Below, piece after piece: positions 8,729-22,500 of a stretch of DNA of 64,000 bases. Origin of the DNA: Leguminivora glycinivorella (Eukaryota > Arthropoda > Insecta > Lepidoptera > Tortricidae); contig NC_062978.1 of assembly GCF_023078275.1 (NCBI RefSeq), positions 7,826,585-7,890,584 of the forward strand, given 5' to 3'. The notes beneath the pieces are model-generated. The model ran no database searches. It was not told the DNA's origin and was given only the letters and a program-made list of their open reading frames with translations. Position 1 is the first letter of the stretch, and each line of letters opens with the position of its first letter. A program made the translations under genes and the position numbers.

Positions 8729-11700
8729 CTGAAACAAAAAATAGATTTATATATGTAATATAAATAGATATACACCCTGTTTTTATTGAATTCCGTTAAC
8801 TTTAAGGGAAGGTTCTTTAGATCAAATAAAATTAATTTCTCTAAAAAACTAGCGTCTTAACTCTTACAGTTATGGAGTTATTAAAAAAATAAAGATAATT
8901 TCTGAACACGTGTGTGACAGCCTTTACCAATTCCTAATGTTATTTGCTTTGACATGTGCTGTCAATCACTTGACACTAACTTGAATGTTATTCTTAAGGG
9001 TCTCTCACACTAATAAATTCATTTATTATGTATGAAAATAATGAAAACATTTTTTTGCGAATTTAACTAAAAGTGATATACAGGTTCCTGATAATGAACC
9101 TAGTTACGTGTCGAATTTAACGGAAAACCAAAAAAAACACGATGTATATTTACTTTCTTCAAGATTAACTTTTACTTTATTGGAAAACTAACATTTAACT
9201 GTGTCACCACCACCTGCACCTAAGTACCACCTATTTAGATTAGAAATTTCACACCACTCTTAGTGTTTTTCTTTCAAACGTCACTCGTGCATATCGAATT
9301 TGATTGTGCTCGTGGTATTTATTGATAGGTATAGAATTAAGAATTGTGTTAAATAGGACTTGGAGCTACACCAAACTAAGTTGACAGCAATTTCGATGGC
9401 CCCGCCTGTGCAAGGAAAAGTAAACGTCACAATTTCACAGAAGTTTGACGATTAAATTATAACACCTGCACCGGCGGTGCTCTGAAAACCGCTGTCAATT
9501 TAACTTGGAGTATGTGACTCGAGTTGTTAAGTACAAGATTAAATCATTTCTTACATATTATAATCATCTCTGTTTAAAAGACAATGGATAATGACGCAAT
9601 AACAAAGATATTAGTAACGCCTCTCAATGCTTTACTTTCGATACTTTGGGTATTGTTATGGTCGGCGGTAGAGGCAATAGATTGTTTCCATATCTGGCGT
9701 GAAAATTTTTGTCTATAGACCAATCACTATCTTCGTTATCAACTCTCTGGATATCTGGACCTATCTGATAAGCCTGAAAGAGAATCAATGTAGATATTAC
9801 TTTATTACATGTACTGGGAATGGATTGGGTGAGCTTATTATTTTGTACTTACCAATGCGTCAGTCTTTTTGCGTAAATTTGACCTAGAAAGTGTGAGCGC
9901 TAACTCCGACTGAAGTCTGTTGGAAATATGTTCTTCGTCGTCTGCCGGCATAGGCCCGTCAGGTTTGTCACCATTGAGGAACTCCAGCTTGGAAGGTTCC
10001 CGCCGGCTGTTCCCGCCTGTGGCGTACTCCCCGATCGTGACGGACACCGGTCGCAGTTTCTTCATAGTCGTTGTCCCGTTTGGAGCTTTCACAAAATAAT
10101 TCGATGGCGGCTTAGGTTGCACGTTAGCTGGATTCTTCAATGTATATGACTCTAGTGAGTCCAGCTCGGCCTTGTCATCTTTCACGCTTTTCAATTTAAA
10201 CTGTGTCTTAAAATCTGTCTTGTTATTGTAGTCGGGCGTCGGCGTTCGTGCCAACGAACCATTTCTTTGGTTCAAAGAGTTAACCAGATCCGTGTTAAGT
10301 GTTTTTGGAATCGATTTCGATATGTCTAGTTTTTTATGTTCTCCGTTCTGTTGACCATTCACCGCCGGCATCTGAAAGGAAGTTAATACAGCTTAGGTCT
10401 CGTATCAAGGCCAGATTTCTCAACCGATTTATCAATTAATTGGTCAATTAACCAAAACTAAATTATGATGCAAAGTTTTAAATTCTTGGCGATTTTCTCT
10501 GCCAATGAAATGCTTAATTGCTGTTCAACAATAAATTCCAGCCAGGAATGAACACATCATACATTGTAATGAGCTAATGAGGCGGATGATATTTAAAATA
10601 TTTTAAGGATACTCTCGATTACTTTTGACTCCGAAACATTTCTTGGATTTCCTTGATTGTGAAATAAAGAACTAGTCAAGATGCGATAATTTACACTGTA
10701 ACAAAGTTTAACTCCCTCTATCACTTTTATTAGTTTGGCAGCCTAAGCAAGCACCCATGAGTTTAAAGATTTAATTATGGTTAAATTACCTCATAAATTA
10801 AGTTACCATTGAAGACAACTTATGCATAAATTACTGCAAGTCTTGTAGTATTTCTTCTTCTCTTAAGGGAACTAGGTCTAGGTATTGTTATATAATTATG
10901 ATTAGAAATGATGGTGCAAATCCAAAACCCCTTTGTACCTGTATAATGACAATTGTCTCGGTAAGGACTGTTAAGATGTAAAAATGCTCACCGGTGGTGG
11001 TGGAGGAGGGTTGTCCGCGGCTTCACGTTTTACAAGTCCATTAGAATGCGGCTGTCCATTCGCTTCCCGCTTCTGCTGAAACCCATTCAACTCGTCGCGT
11101 TTCTGCAGAATGTGCCCATTCAAAGCTTCGCTTATATGCCCGTTCGCTGTGTCTCGTTTTTGAATGTGCCCGTTGAAAGTTTCTCGTAGCTGTTGGCCAT
11201 TGGTCAATTCTCGCTTCGGTTGTTGATGGCCATTGGTCAGTTCTCGCTTCGCCTGGTGGCCGTTGGTATGGGTTTCTGGCTGGACTTCTAACTTCCTCAG
11301 CGGCAGCGTTTGCTGGCGATCCTAAATGTAGAAATTCGAATTAAGTAAACAAGTGTTGATATAAACAATTAAATTAGGTCTCAGGTTTCTGGAATAGTGT
11401 GCACTCCTATTTCGAATGAAATAAGAACTACTTAAGACGATACAGGAGGGGTCAATTCTCCATACAAACGCTCTCGACTATTTCCTCCCTGGTTTTTGAA
11501 GATAAGATAAGATAAGATAAGATATATTTATTTGCAGAAAAAGGGTTAGTTACATGTCTTAATATTATGTTAGATATAGTTCCACCTTTTCCAGCTGTCT
11601 TCATACAGCATGCAAATGTATTTAGAGTAGGATTTTAGTAATGTATTATACTAAATTTAACTATAATTAAAATAATAACTTAATAGTGACTTAATTTACC

Positions 11701-14700
11701 TATATACATATAATACAGTGAAAGTCTGCGGATAGCCAATCCAATGTGCATCAGTGTTAAGTATATTTTTAACCTTATATTAAATTATTTCCAAAATCCT
11801 TTCCTACTAGGTATCTGAGGTATCTTTGTAATTTAGGAAGTTTCTCACACTATAAAAGCAGTTTTCAAGGAGCCAAGATCTTAATTTACGTTTGAATATG
11901 TTATCTTCGAGTGACTTTATTTTATTTGGTAAGTGGTTGAAAATCAGTATGCACATATTGTAGCTATTCCTTTTATAAACACTATTATTACAGCGTGGCT
12001 GGTATAAAAGATATTTATATTGCTCTCTTATGTCTCTCGAATGTACATCTGACCGTTTTTGAAAATATCCTGGAAATTTCCTAACAAAAGTACAGAGTTT
12101 ATAAATATACATACAAGCTAACGGTAAAATATTTAATTCTTTAAAAATTGGTTTACAGCTGTGCCCTATCCAGGTATTTGTTATCGCGCGTACACATTTT
12201 TTCTGTAACAAAAATACTCTCTCAACGTCCACAGAATTACCCCACAACATTAAGCCATAGTTGAGAATTGAGGACACATGTCCATGGTAGGCTGTAATCG
12301 CTGCCTCTTTAGATACACATTGTCTAAGTTTTCTTAATGCGAAGATAAAACGATCTAACCTATTACACAAAAATTCGATGTGTCCCTTCCAATTTAAGCA
12401 AGGGTCTATATTTAAACCCAGAAATTTTACACTACTAGCTTCTTGTAAAGTGACATCTTCAATTCTAATATTAAGCTTTGGGGGTCGGGCCTTTCCTGCG
12501 CTAAATTGTACAAAATCCGTTTTTTCTAAGTTTATAAGTAAATTGTTGTTATTTATCCAGCAACTTATATTCGTTAAAGCTTCATTGCTGTCATCTTCAT
12601 ATGTACACGGATTGTCTCCTCTAATAATGATAGTCGTGTCATCCGCAAACAGTATTGATTTGTGTTTTATGGCCATTGGAAGGTCATTTATAAATAGCAA
12701 AAATAACAAAGGGCCCAGATTACTGCCTTGTGGAACTCCTGAAACAACAAGACTATCAGATGATCTATAGACTACCTTAAAGATTTGATTGTTATATTCC
12801 TCAATTTTTGTTATTTCAGTACATTGTGTCCTGTGGGATAAATATGATTTAAGCCAATTATTCGTTTGACCTCTGATTCCATAAGAATCTAATTTATCCA
12901 GCAATTTAGAATGGTCAACAAGGTCAAACGCTTTGGTCATGTCAAGAAAAATTGACATGATCGGTATTTTGTTGTTCAGGGATTCAGTTATGTCTTTCAC
13001 GAAGTTGAAACATGCTAATTCTGTGTTGTAACCTTCTCGAAAGCCATATTGGTTTGGGTGCAGGATATTGTACTTGGTTAAGAAGTTAATTAATCGAACA
13101 CAAAAAGCCTTCTCAAATATTTTCGATAAGATCGGAACAATGGCGATCGGTCTATAATTTCCTGGGTTGCAGTGATCTCCTTTTTTAAAAAGCGGTATTA
13201 TTTTAGCTGTTTTTAGCTCTTTTGGGAAACAGCTTTGACTAAAAGATAGATTTATTACATGTGCAAGCGGGCGGCTTAAGAACAATCCAATCAACTTAAT
13301 CATTTCTGTTGAAATGTCATCAACTCCACATGACTTGGTGTTATTTAGTGACTTTATGAGTTTATACACTTCATCATCAGTTATTGGATTTAAAAACATT
13401 GTGTATTGATTATTTTTAATGTTATTTTTCTGAATCCCGCCATTTGTTTTGCGCGTAGTGCGCACACCACATAAATTAATAAAATACTCATTTAAATTAG
13501 TACAGACGTCATGGGGATTAGTAACTGTCTTATTATCAATCTTTAAACAATTTATATTTGATTGAGTATCCAAATTTGACGTATTAGAAGATATTAAGTG
13601 CCAAGTGGCTTTACATTTATTTTTGCTAGATGATACATACTTATTATTGTAATTTTTCTGCGAATTTTGAATGCATTTCTTTAATATTTTATTATATTTT
13701 TTCAGGAATACTGTGTCACATACCGATTTCTGTCTTTTTCCTCTAACTCGAATAAGCATTTGCCGTTTCATTTGACACGACCTGCGTATGCCTTTTGACA
13801 ACCATTTTACACGTGCTTTCGCACTGCTAACTTTAACTCTGATAACCGGGAAACATAGATCGTAAAACAGTTTCAGTGTTTCATAAAAAAGGGTGAACGC
13901 ATTTTGGGCATTATTCGATGTTAAAACGTCACAGAAAGAGAGTACACTTATACTATCGTGGAACTTTCGGATATTATCGGTACTGTAGTCCCTTTTGTAT
14001 TCGAACCATGTAGTATACGATTTAATTTTATCAATATTTAACAAAATAGATTGAGCTTTATCATGGTCAGATAGGTGCAATGTATGAGTATCAGATTTAA
14101 CTTGACGCATATTGCTTGCCATTTGATCAATGCAGGCATTCATCCTAGTGGGTGTTTTTATGTGTGTTATGAAGTTGTAACTTCTTAATACACTGATTAA
14201 ATCCTTTGCAGCTGAGTTTTCCTTTAAGGTGTCGATATTCCAATCACCACAAAGTACGATTTTCTTTTGTTTATGCTTTAAACTTAGGAATTGAAGCAAA
14301 AGTTCCAGTTTATGCATAAAAACACCAATATGTGATTTTGTTTGTTGAGGTATCCTATATATAACAATTATTATTAAATTTATAGCACTAATGTCAATAC
14401 CACAGCATTCAAAGTAAAAGTCAGATGCCAAGTTAGATATAAACTCGACTGGTTTTGCTTCCAGTGTCTTTCTAATCAGAATCGCTGTACCACCTCTGCT
14501 ATTTTGTCTGCAGTATGAAGATGCTAATTTAAAGTTTTCAAATTTTATATTACTTTCACAACCCTTTTTCACAAATGTTTCACTGAAACAGAGCACATCG
14601 ATACTTTGATAATTATTTTGAAAGTCATCGAGCTCAATTTCTAAAATATCTTGTTTACCTAACAATCCACAAATATTTTGATGAAAAATCATAAATTTAT

Positions 14701-17700
14701 TTGTATGAGTTACAGATACGCTCTTTACAAGTTTAGTCTCGAAAAAACTCACTAGAGTTTCTCTGTTTTGAAGGATCCAAAGTAATTGTATTTTGCGCCA
14801 ATATGTTACATGTAGAGTCATTCTCTTCTTTTATTAATGTCATTAAAATACTGAGGTCCCAAAATATACATTTTAAGCCTTTATCATTTACGCGTCCAGT
14901 TTTTCGTGAGAACATGACATAATCATAGGACAGATTACGATTACAATCTAGTAGGTATGCGTACTTGTCACTATTTACATTTGAGTACATAAGCTTATTA
15001 AAAACTTCAATTCTGTGATTAAATACATTAGAGTAATAGTTACACTTGAAAGTTGGGGAACATAAAATAATATTTGTATGACTAAGGTTTTCTAAACATT
15101 TTTTCACTGAGTATACAAGGCTCTTATAGTTTTGTGACATTTTAAAATCTTCTTCTCCTATAAATATCACGCAAAAGTCACTGTTAGTATAATCATTCAA
15201 CTTTTTGTCCAAATTTTGTAACAATACTTTTAACCCAGCTCCTGGGGTAAGATAATGACAAATTTCATAACAATCGTTGAAAACGTAATTAGAAATATTC
15301 AACATTTTATTATGACTATTTGAACTTAACAAACAGATTTTATTTTTTCTAATGTCGTTTTTACGAGTAGGATCCCTGGACTCTACAGCAGTAGATGATA
15401 AAGTATTTTCCTTAACGGAGACATCTACATCTATCGGTGGTGATACTGGTGTTGGTGACGAATTTCTTAGCAAAGTATTTCCTGTGCTATTTAATCCACC
15501 CTTAGCGCGTCGAGGAGTAGGACTGCATTCGTCCGATGTCAAATTCAGATAAATGCTGGATCGATTTTGTTCGGCGTCGCTATGATTAGGTGAATCGTTC
15601 CGTTTCGATTTTCTGCTGCTTTTTGCACTTTTATTTTTTCTCGGGGTTGAATTTGTATCTGACTGGCAGATATGCATTAATTTATCATTTTTACTTTTGT
15701 ACTCTACAATCATAGTACTTAAGGTTTTGTTTTCCTGCAGTAAGTTTTCAATTTCCTGTTCTGCGCTTCTAAGTTTTTCTTGTAAGTCGGTTATTTTCCT
15801 GTTCATGAATTCACACTTCTCTAAGTCACTCCCAATATAGTCTGGGCAGCTTTTATTTAAATTTATACTGTCGTCCACCAGTGATGATGATGATGAAGTA
15901 GACAATTTTGATATATCATGAATATCTTCTTGGACAGTACACTCTGAATCTTCAGGCAGGGAATCAAAAGAATTATGTGTAGGTATATTAACTATATCGT
16001 CTGAGGGAGCTGTTAAATCTGGTTCCTGTGTGGTATCGTATGCACTAAGAGTAGGCGATGAGCTCTTAAGGCGTCATCCATATATTACGTCACAGTGTAA
16101 GGGGGAGGGGGGGGTCATACTAAATGTGACAATCCCTGTTAAAGGGATACAAAAAAGCGTGACATAGGGGGGGGGAGGGGTCCAAAAACCTGAAATTTGG
16201 TGTGACGTAATATGTGGATGATCCCTAATTTGCTCTTTCTTTTTCCTCATAGTAATATTTTTCTCGTCTGTACTTTTCCCTATGCTAACATTTTGTTTCA
16301 AATTTTGATTCGGAGTATTTGGTCTCGAGCGGCACGATGGGCATATCCACGCTTTTTTCCTTTCAGCTGTCATAAGGCTGAACAGCTTAGTTCGGCCTGC
16401 ACATACAGTGTCATAATTATGTTTGCACTTCGAGCATTTAAGCATGTCTTTGTTTTGCAGACTGCCCTTACATTTCACACATACTGGCGCCATCTCTCTA
16501 ATTTATTAGCTAACTGGTCGCCTGCAGTGTTGCGTGTTGTGTTGATGCGGTAGAAGTTTGGCACTCTGTCGCTAGATGGCGTTACACATAGATGCGCTTC
16601 GTTAATATTGATTCGTGAATCTCGATTCTGATATATGGGTATAGATGGCGCTGTGCTTAGCCTCTTGTGCTGAGGTAGTAGTTCCGATGTTTGACGTCAG
16701 GTGTCTTGTTATAAGTCCGCTGTTCTTTGTTTACGTTAAAGTTATTTGAATGACACAACGGTATTTGCACAAGTATTCGGTGTATAATTAATCTTCTACT
16801 CACAATTCACAGGAGTGGTTCTTCTTTATTGTTGCTAGTTTGTCGAATACACATTTTCATTTCACTGTTTTAGTTGAACTTGCACTGGGTTTTACGATAA
16901 TAATCACTAAAATGAGTCTAGGGTTTATTGTTAATATTTTCTATGTTATTGTTTCTATTTGGTAGATAACATTTCCAGCACTTAGTTGTCTCAAAAACTA
17001 CACGTTGGATTGGTCCGTAGAGTTATTGAACGTTTTTAACTATTTTTCTCGCGAGAATAACACAGAGACTATGTTCACCGTGGCAGTGGCGCCATCTCTC
17101 CTTCTGAAGATAGAGCAATGATTTTTTCAACACAGATTATTAATATTTTTATCTGTGTCGGACCGTTTTGATTTTTTTGATATTCTTATTTTTAAAGACA
17201 CTAGAGCCCATCAAAAATTTCCAAAAACTGCCTTATTGATTATGGCGCAAAAAAAGGTGTGGTATTCAAAATTGGTAACAATTAGCCAAAAAAACTAAAC
17301 GTTCCGACACAGATTATTTCATTGTTATTCAGATTATCAAATTTCGTTACGATTGATTAAGTTTTGGAGGAGGAAACAGTCGAGAGCGGAACCTCGATTT
17401 TAGAGATTTTTTCGCAATATCTTCTGAGTTGTTCTGAATGGACAATTTTTTTTCGATAAATCTAGTTAATAACACTAGTATATTTAACTAAAATTCCAAA
17501 ATTAAAAGGGAGCTCCTTTCCATTTTAGCATTTTCGCTCCTGTAGCGTCTTAAACGTCCTACTTTGCGGCGGGGCAGGGGTAATGTCTTGGAAAAATCCT
17601 TTACAGATAGGTACTCTTATTATTACTACCTACTCAACAAAAACGAAAATCTATACAAATCATACACTCACAGTTTAAAGATACAATAGGTATTTGTCTT

Positions 17701-19527
17701 ACAACGAATTGAATATACTGTCGCGTCGTCGTGAATGATTACAATTACCTGTGAGATCTCCGCAGCGCTCGAGATTCAACTTTAAAATGTTCGTTCGCTT
17801 CCTCGGTATCAATATTTAAGCACAGAAATTACCTAAACAAAATCTTTGGCGACTACTAAAATACCTACTATCGGTTTGTTTACACGATTCATATCGACCT
17901 AAAACATCTAGATGCGTACGCAATCGCAATGTAGAGGAAAAAATGCATTATTTATAACCTTGGGGGAATTCATCAGCAATATCATCATTCATCGAGCGTG
18001 TATAAAAACTTTGCAAGTTCCTTCTTAATTATTAGGGTTATAAACCAAGCGTGAATGACTTCATCATCATCATCATCAGCCTGTTGCAGTCCACTTCTGG
18101 ACATAGGCCTCCCCCAAGGTACGCCACAGAGCCCGGTCTGCTGCTTTATGCATCCAGTTTCCGCCAGCCCCCCTATAGATGCAAATCATCCCGCCATCTA
18201 GCCAGAGGGCGTCCCACACTACGTTTACCAAGACGCGGCCTCCACTCCACTCTAGAACACGCTTGCTCCAGCGGTGAATGACTTGCATTGGTCTAACTAA
18301 AGTCAAAGTCAAAACCGAGTGACAAAGTAGATGCCGAATTAAAAATGAAATACATACATAATAGCTATTTATTTTACAAGGAAGCAAAGTTGATTAAGCG
18401 CTCGTGCTAATAGTTACTTACATCCAGCAAGCAATTATGAACCAGGAGAGTAGAGAGAGATTTGAAAAGTTGAACCTTGACGCTGCTGCGAGTATTTCAA
18501 GGTACCTAAGGGGGCACGCAAATTTGAACCAAAACTGAAACGTGCAATTTTTCACCACGCCAATCCGAAAGAAAAACTACTTAATTGTAAGATAGGTATT
18601 TCAAAAAAAATGTACATATATCCATATATTTAACTATTATAAAAAACAAGTATGTCGTCACAAATCTTAAAGTCACTAGAGAATAGAGATGACTTAAGAT
18701 TCTAACAAGATTTGTAATTCTTAAGTTGTAATTGTTAATATTTTGTATGACTTGTCAAAAGTGCTTATTTAATTAATAAATATATTTTGAATTGAATTGA
18801 CGGCTCATACCTAAAACCTAGGTACTTATATCTAAATTGAATAAAATTGTTTAAATTGGTTCATACATTTAGGAGTAATGGTGGAACAAATAATTGCTTT
18901 ACTAATCGTATAGGTATGAATAGGTACATACAAAATATATGAAAATATCACCTGTAGGTGATATATTTTGTATGTACACGACTGTCCTAAAAAAGTTTGT
19001 GTAGGTGTACCTACACAAACTTTTTTAGGACAGTCGTGTAAAAAACGACGTTGTCGACATTGAACTTTAGTTACACGGCCGCGTCATCAAATTATGGAAA
19101 TAATATTTTCAGAATTAGTTAGGTAAGTAGGTATATGTATATTTAACTACGTACGTGTATTGTATTAAATATTGTCATCCTTCTCAATAAGTATTTTTAC
19201 TTTCTATCCACGATGTTTGGAAAATTATGCCTTTTATTTATTTAGTAAATTTATGTAGCTTTTTTAAGGTTGCCTACCATTAAAGGCATAATTAAAAGTA
19301 GCTATCAACTCTTGTGTTACAAAAACCTATATACCGAATTTCCTATTATAGAAATAACCACAAAATTAAAATTTTGAAAAAACCCCCGACCGCGACCTAG
19401 TGGACCGATTTTCATGAAACATGACTAAGAAGAACACTCCCGATTAACTCAGCTTTCAGACAAAAAAAAACTAAATCAAAATCGGTTCATCCGTTCGAGA
19501 GCTACGATGCCACAAACAGACACACAC

Positions 19528-19562
<35 letters not shown>

Positions 19563-22500
19563 TACACACAGACAGACACGTCAAACTTATAACACCCCTT
19601 CGTTTTTGCGTCGGGGGTTAATAAAAATTAAAAGAAGTTGGACAAAACGTGTTGACATAGGTATCTGTTACTAATGATATTGCCTGTAACTCCTAAGTAC
19701 CTATTGTTATGCGGGTATCAGGTTAAAACACCAATTCCAATGTACTGTGTTGTTATTATCAAATGCCCACCGACGCTGATAAAATATGTTGTTTAGGTTT
19801 TTTGTTTGAAATTGCTGTATTGTAGTAGCTATGAATGCTGTAGGTACGTCCGGTATTGGAAAAATGTGGACATAAACATGCATAACATATAGGTAACAAT
19901 GGTAACATAAGAGAAAATATTTACCATTTTTTATTTATTTTTAATTCTTGTTAGTTATTTATATTCACTTCAGATATATTTACGCTTTCGCAAAATATTT
20001 CTCCGTATAGATAATAACGATTTTGATTAGATATCTACGATCTTATTGATACTACTTAAGTATATGGGCTTGGCACGGCGATGTATCATGGACCAAATAA
20101 TATGTTGGCCAGTTTTTATGGCTAGTGATTTTGTCTTGTCTTACTTGTCATTGTCACAATACGAGTTCTCATTCTCTATGTTAGTCTATAATACTATTAT
20201 CAGGTATTGTTTCGCTCTAGTTGCCTACAAAAGGGGCACTAAGTATCTCGACTTACTTCATAGCATTGAATGACGACGAGCGGCTTAGATTTATTATTTT
20301 TCATGTTGAAACAACACTTCCAATGTTTATAACAAGTCAGACCATGGCAAGCAGTTTATGGCGAAATTCAAACGCACTTTCCGCGGTACACATTAACGGA
20401 ATGTATTTGAAGTAATTCGGTATGCTTAAACACGGTGAATAAAGTATGGTTGCGTGAAGGTCGAAGTAGTTTTCCGAGGGTTTTCGCGAGTCGATTAAGC
20501 GAATGCGGGCTGCGGAGTGCAGCGAGCGCGGGCGACTAGCGACTACCGAGCACAGCGCCGGCAGCTCCGGTCTCGCTCTTGTTGTTATCAGTGCAAGGCG
20601 GAATCGTGCGAAATCTCGGCGCTCGATATTGTGAATCGATGAATCGGTGATGATTATACACCTCAAGGCGACCGATAACGTCAACTATCTAGCTGGATTA
20701 TAGTAATGAACTATCCATAGTAACTATCTATACGACGCCGTTGTCTGCGTCTATAATTAATTATTGTTGTCTCCAAGCTGTATGTTTTACTAAGATGGAT
20801 AAAATTCAATAGGTACTGCACGGGTAGCATGGTCGCGCGATAGACGATAAAATATCAGGCCGTCCCTATCGCACTATTAGTAAGTACGATAGGGACGGCC
20901 AGATGTTTTATCATTTATCGCGCGACCATAATTGCCAGCCTGTTTATTGAATTTTATCCATCTTTCTACGCTGAACATAAAATTCCGGAAATTAATAAAA
21001 ATGAAAATAAAAAACAAATCAACGTAGGCACTGTATGTTGATTGCAGTATAGTTTAAGATACCAGTTCGAAAATCGTATTATGTAGGTTTCATTAATGAT
21101 ATTATTTAATAATAACTATCTACTTTATTACCTCGTATAATGTAATTGTGATCTAACGAATTAAAAAAATAAAATTAGTTATCGGTTTATTTATTGTTAT
21201 TGTTAAGAATTTATCAGGTCGGGTACCAAAACTATGACTTTCAATCATGTGAAATATACCCAGGTACTTATGCACAAGATGAAAAGCTACAAATTAATAT
21301 ATATTAAACAACTTAGTCGATTTAACTAATTCCCATCAGTCACGCTGAATGTTGACCAATATTTCCTACATACGCATACGATACAATGGAAATTCAATGT
21401 TTAATTTTTATGTATATCACTATCATTATTAATCTTTTCAGGTTTTATCAGTCACTATGATAATTAAACTATCTTTATATTTACAAATGTAACTATAAAT
21501 TACTTGTTAGTAGGCATCAGTCTAGAGTCGGACCAAACAATTTTCAATTATATCAAAAATAAGATCTGAATACGATATGGATCGGATTTGTTTTCACCAA
21601 AAAAGCTTACACTTAATCTACTGCTTCTAGGTTGGTAAAGGCCTAAAGGGTATGTAGAGTTAGGAGGCTTGGGTTTACGTTAGATCTGAAAAATTTAAAG
21701 GATTTTGAAAGGGTCTATCGCGAACTCGTTACCTTTTAATTTACCTACCGACATTTTGACACACGCTTCATTAAATAAATAAATATTGGGGACACCTTAC
21801 ACAGATCAACTTAGCCCCAAACCACAGTATAATAAAGAGTATTATCATACAGTATGGCCACTCCCGCTCCCCGCTGAAAGTGCCGCCCACCCCCTCTCAG
21901 TTACCTCACAGTTACCGCCTGTCAAAAACGCGAACAGTCGACCTGTCATATGTCACTCATACAAGCATAGTACGCGTTCACCTACACGAGCTTAGACTGT
22001 GTGCTAGGAACGCGCCTCTTTCATATATTTAATCGCCAGTGTCCGAGGTGTGCCCAAACTAAGCAAAGCTTGTACTATGGGTGCTAAGCGACGATATACA
22101 TACTTAAATAGATAAATACATACTTATATACATAGAAAACATCCCTGACTCAGGAACAAATAACTGTGCTCATCACACAAATAAATGCCCTTACCGGGAT
22201 TCGAACCCAGGACCGCGGCTTAGCAGGCAGGGTCACTACCGACTGAGCCAGACCGGTCGTCATTGGTCTGTTAATGTGTTCTACACGCGAGGATTTAAAT
22301 ATCCTATTAAGACTGTGTTACATGAAAATGTTTCTGATATTGAATAGTTTTGTTTCTTTGGTTGTTCTTGTGTGAGTAGAGTACTTGAGTTTATTCTCAA
22401 TTTCTACCAGCGTACTTGTTTATTTAAGGTCAAGTATTGAGCTGCACCCCGTGGAATTGCATTCTGCACACCAAGGCCCCAGAATGACACTTAACCAGTT

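Larger units (their letters stand above)
11505..17105 (-). mobile_element. Near full-length CR1-like non-LTR retrotransposon (5.6 kb)
   Basis: The element is flanked by a 7-bp duplication GAAGATA (11498-11504 and 17106-17112). On the minus strand the order is a 5' UTR (~17105-16494), ORF1, ORF2, a 3' UTR and a TTATC-type short tandem tail at 11505-11524. The uninterrupted paralogous site near 44688 reads GAAGATAGAGCAATG, confirming the insertion point. ORF2 is intact and ORF1 is broken only by a 156-bp MITE, so the insertion is young. The clade call rests on ORF1 having a PHD-type finger and an esterase-like region, and ORF2 having EN and RT without an RNase H. Confidence 0.9.
11435..17550. 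mobile_element. TA-flanked DNA element, copy 1, split by a LINE
   Basis: The left part 11435-11504 begins AGACGATACAGGAGGGG. The right part 17106-17550 ends CTCCTGTAGCGTCT. Both flanks are TA, giving short inverted ends and a Tc1/mariner-like TA duplication. Without the LINE it is ~515 bp and aligns along its length with the uninterrupted copy at 44625-45145. No transposase remains. Confidence 0.75.

Noticed and set aside
12378..12770. 130-codon plus-strand frame
   Set aside because: Antisense shadow of the LINE reverse transcriptase.
18977..19038. microRNA precursor
   Set aside because: A perfect 30-bp stem with a 2-nt loop is too tight for a Drosha/Dicer substrate; a palindrome or MITE relic is likelier.
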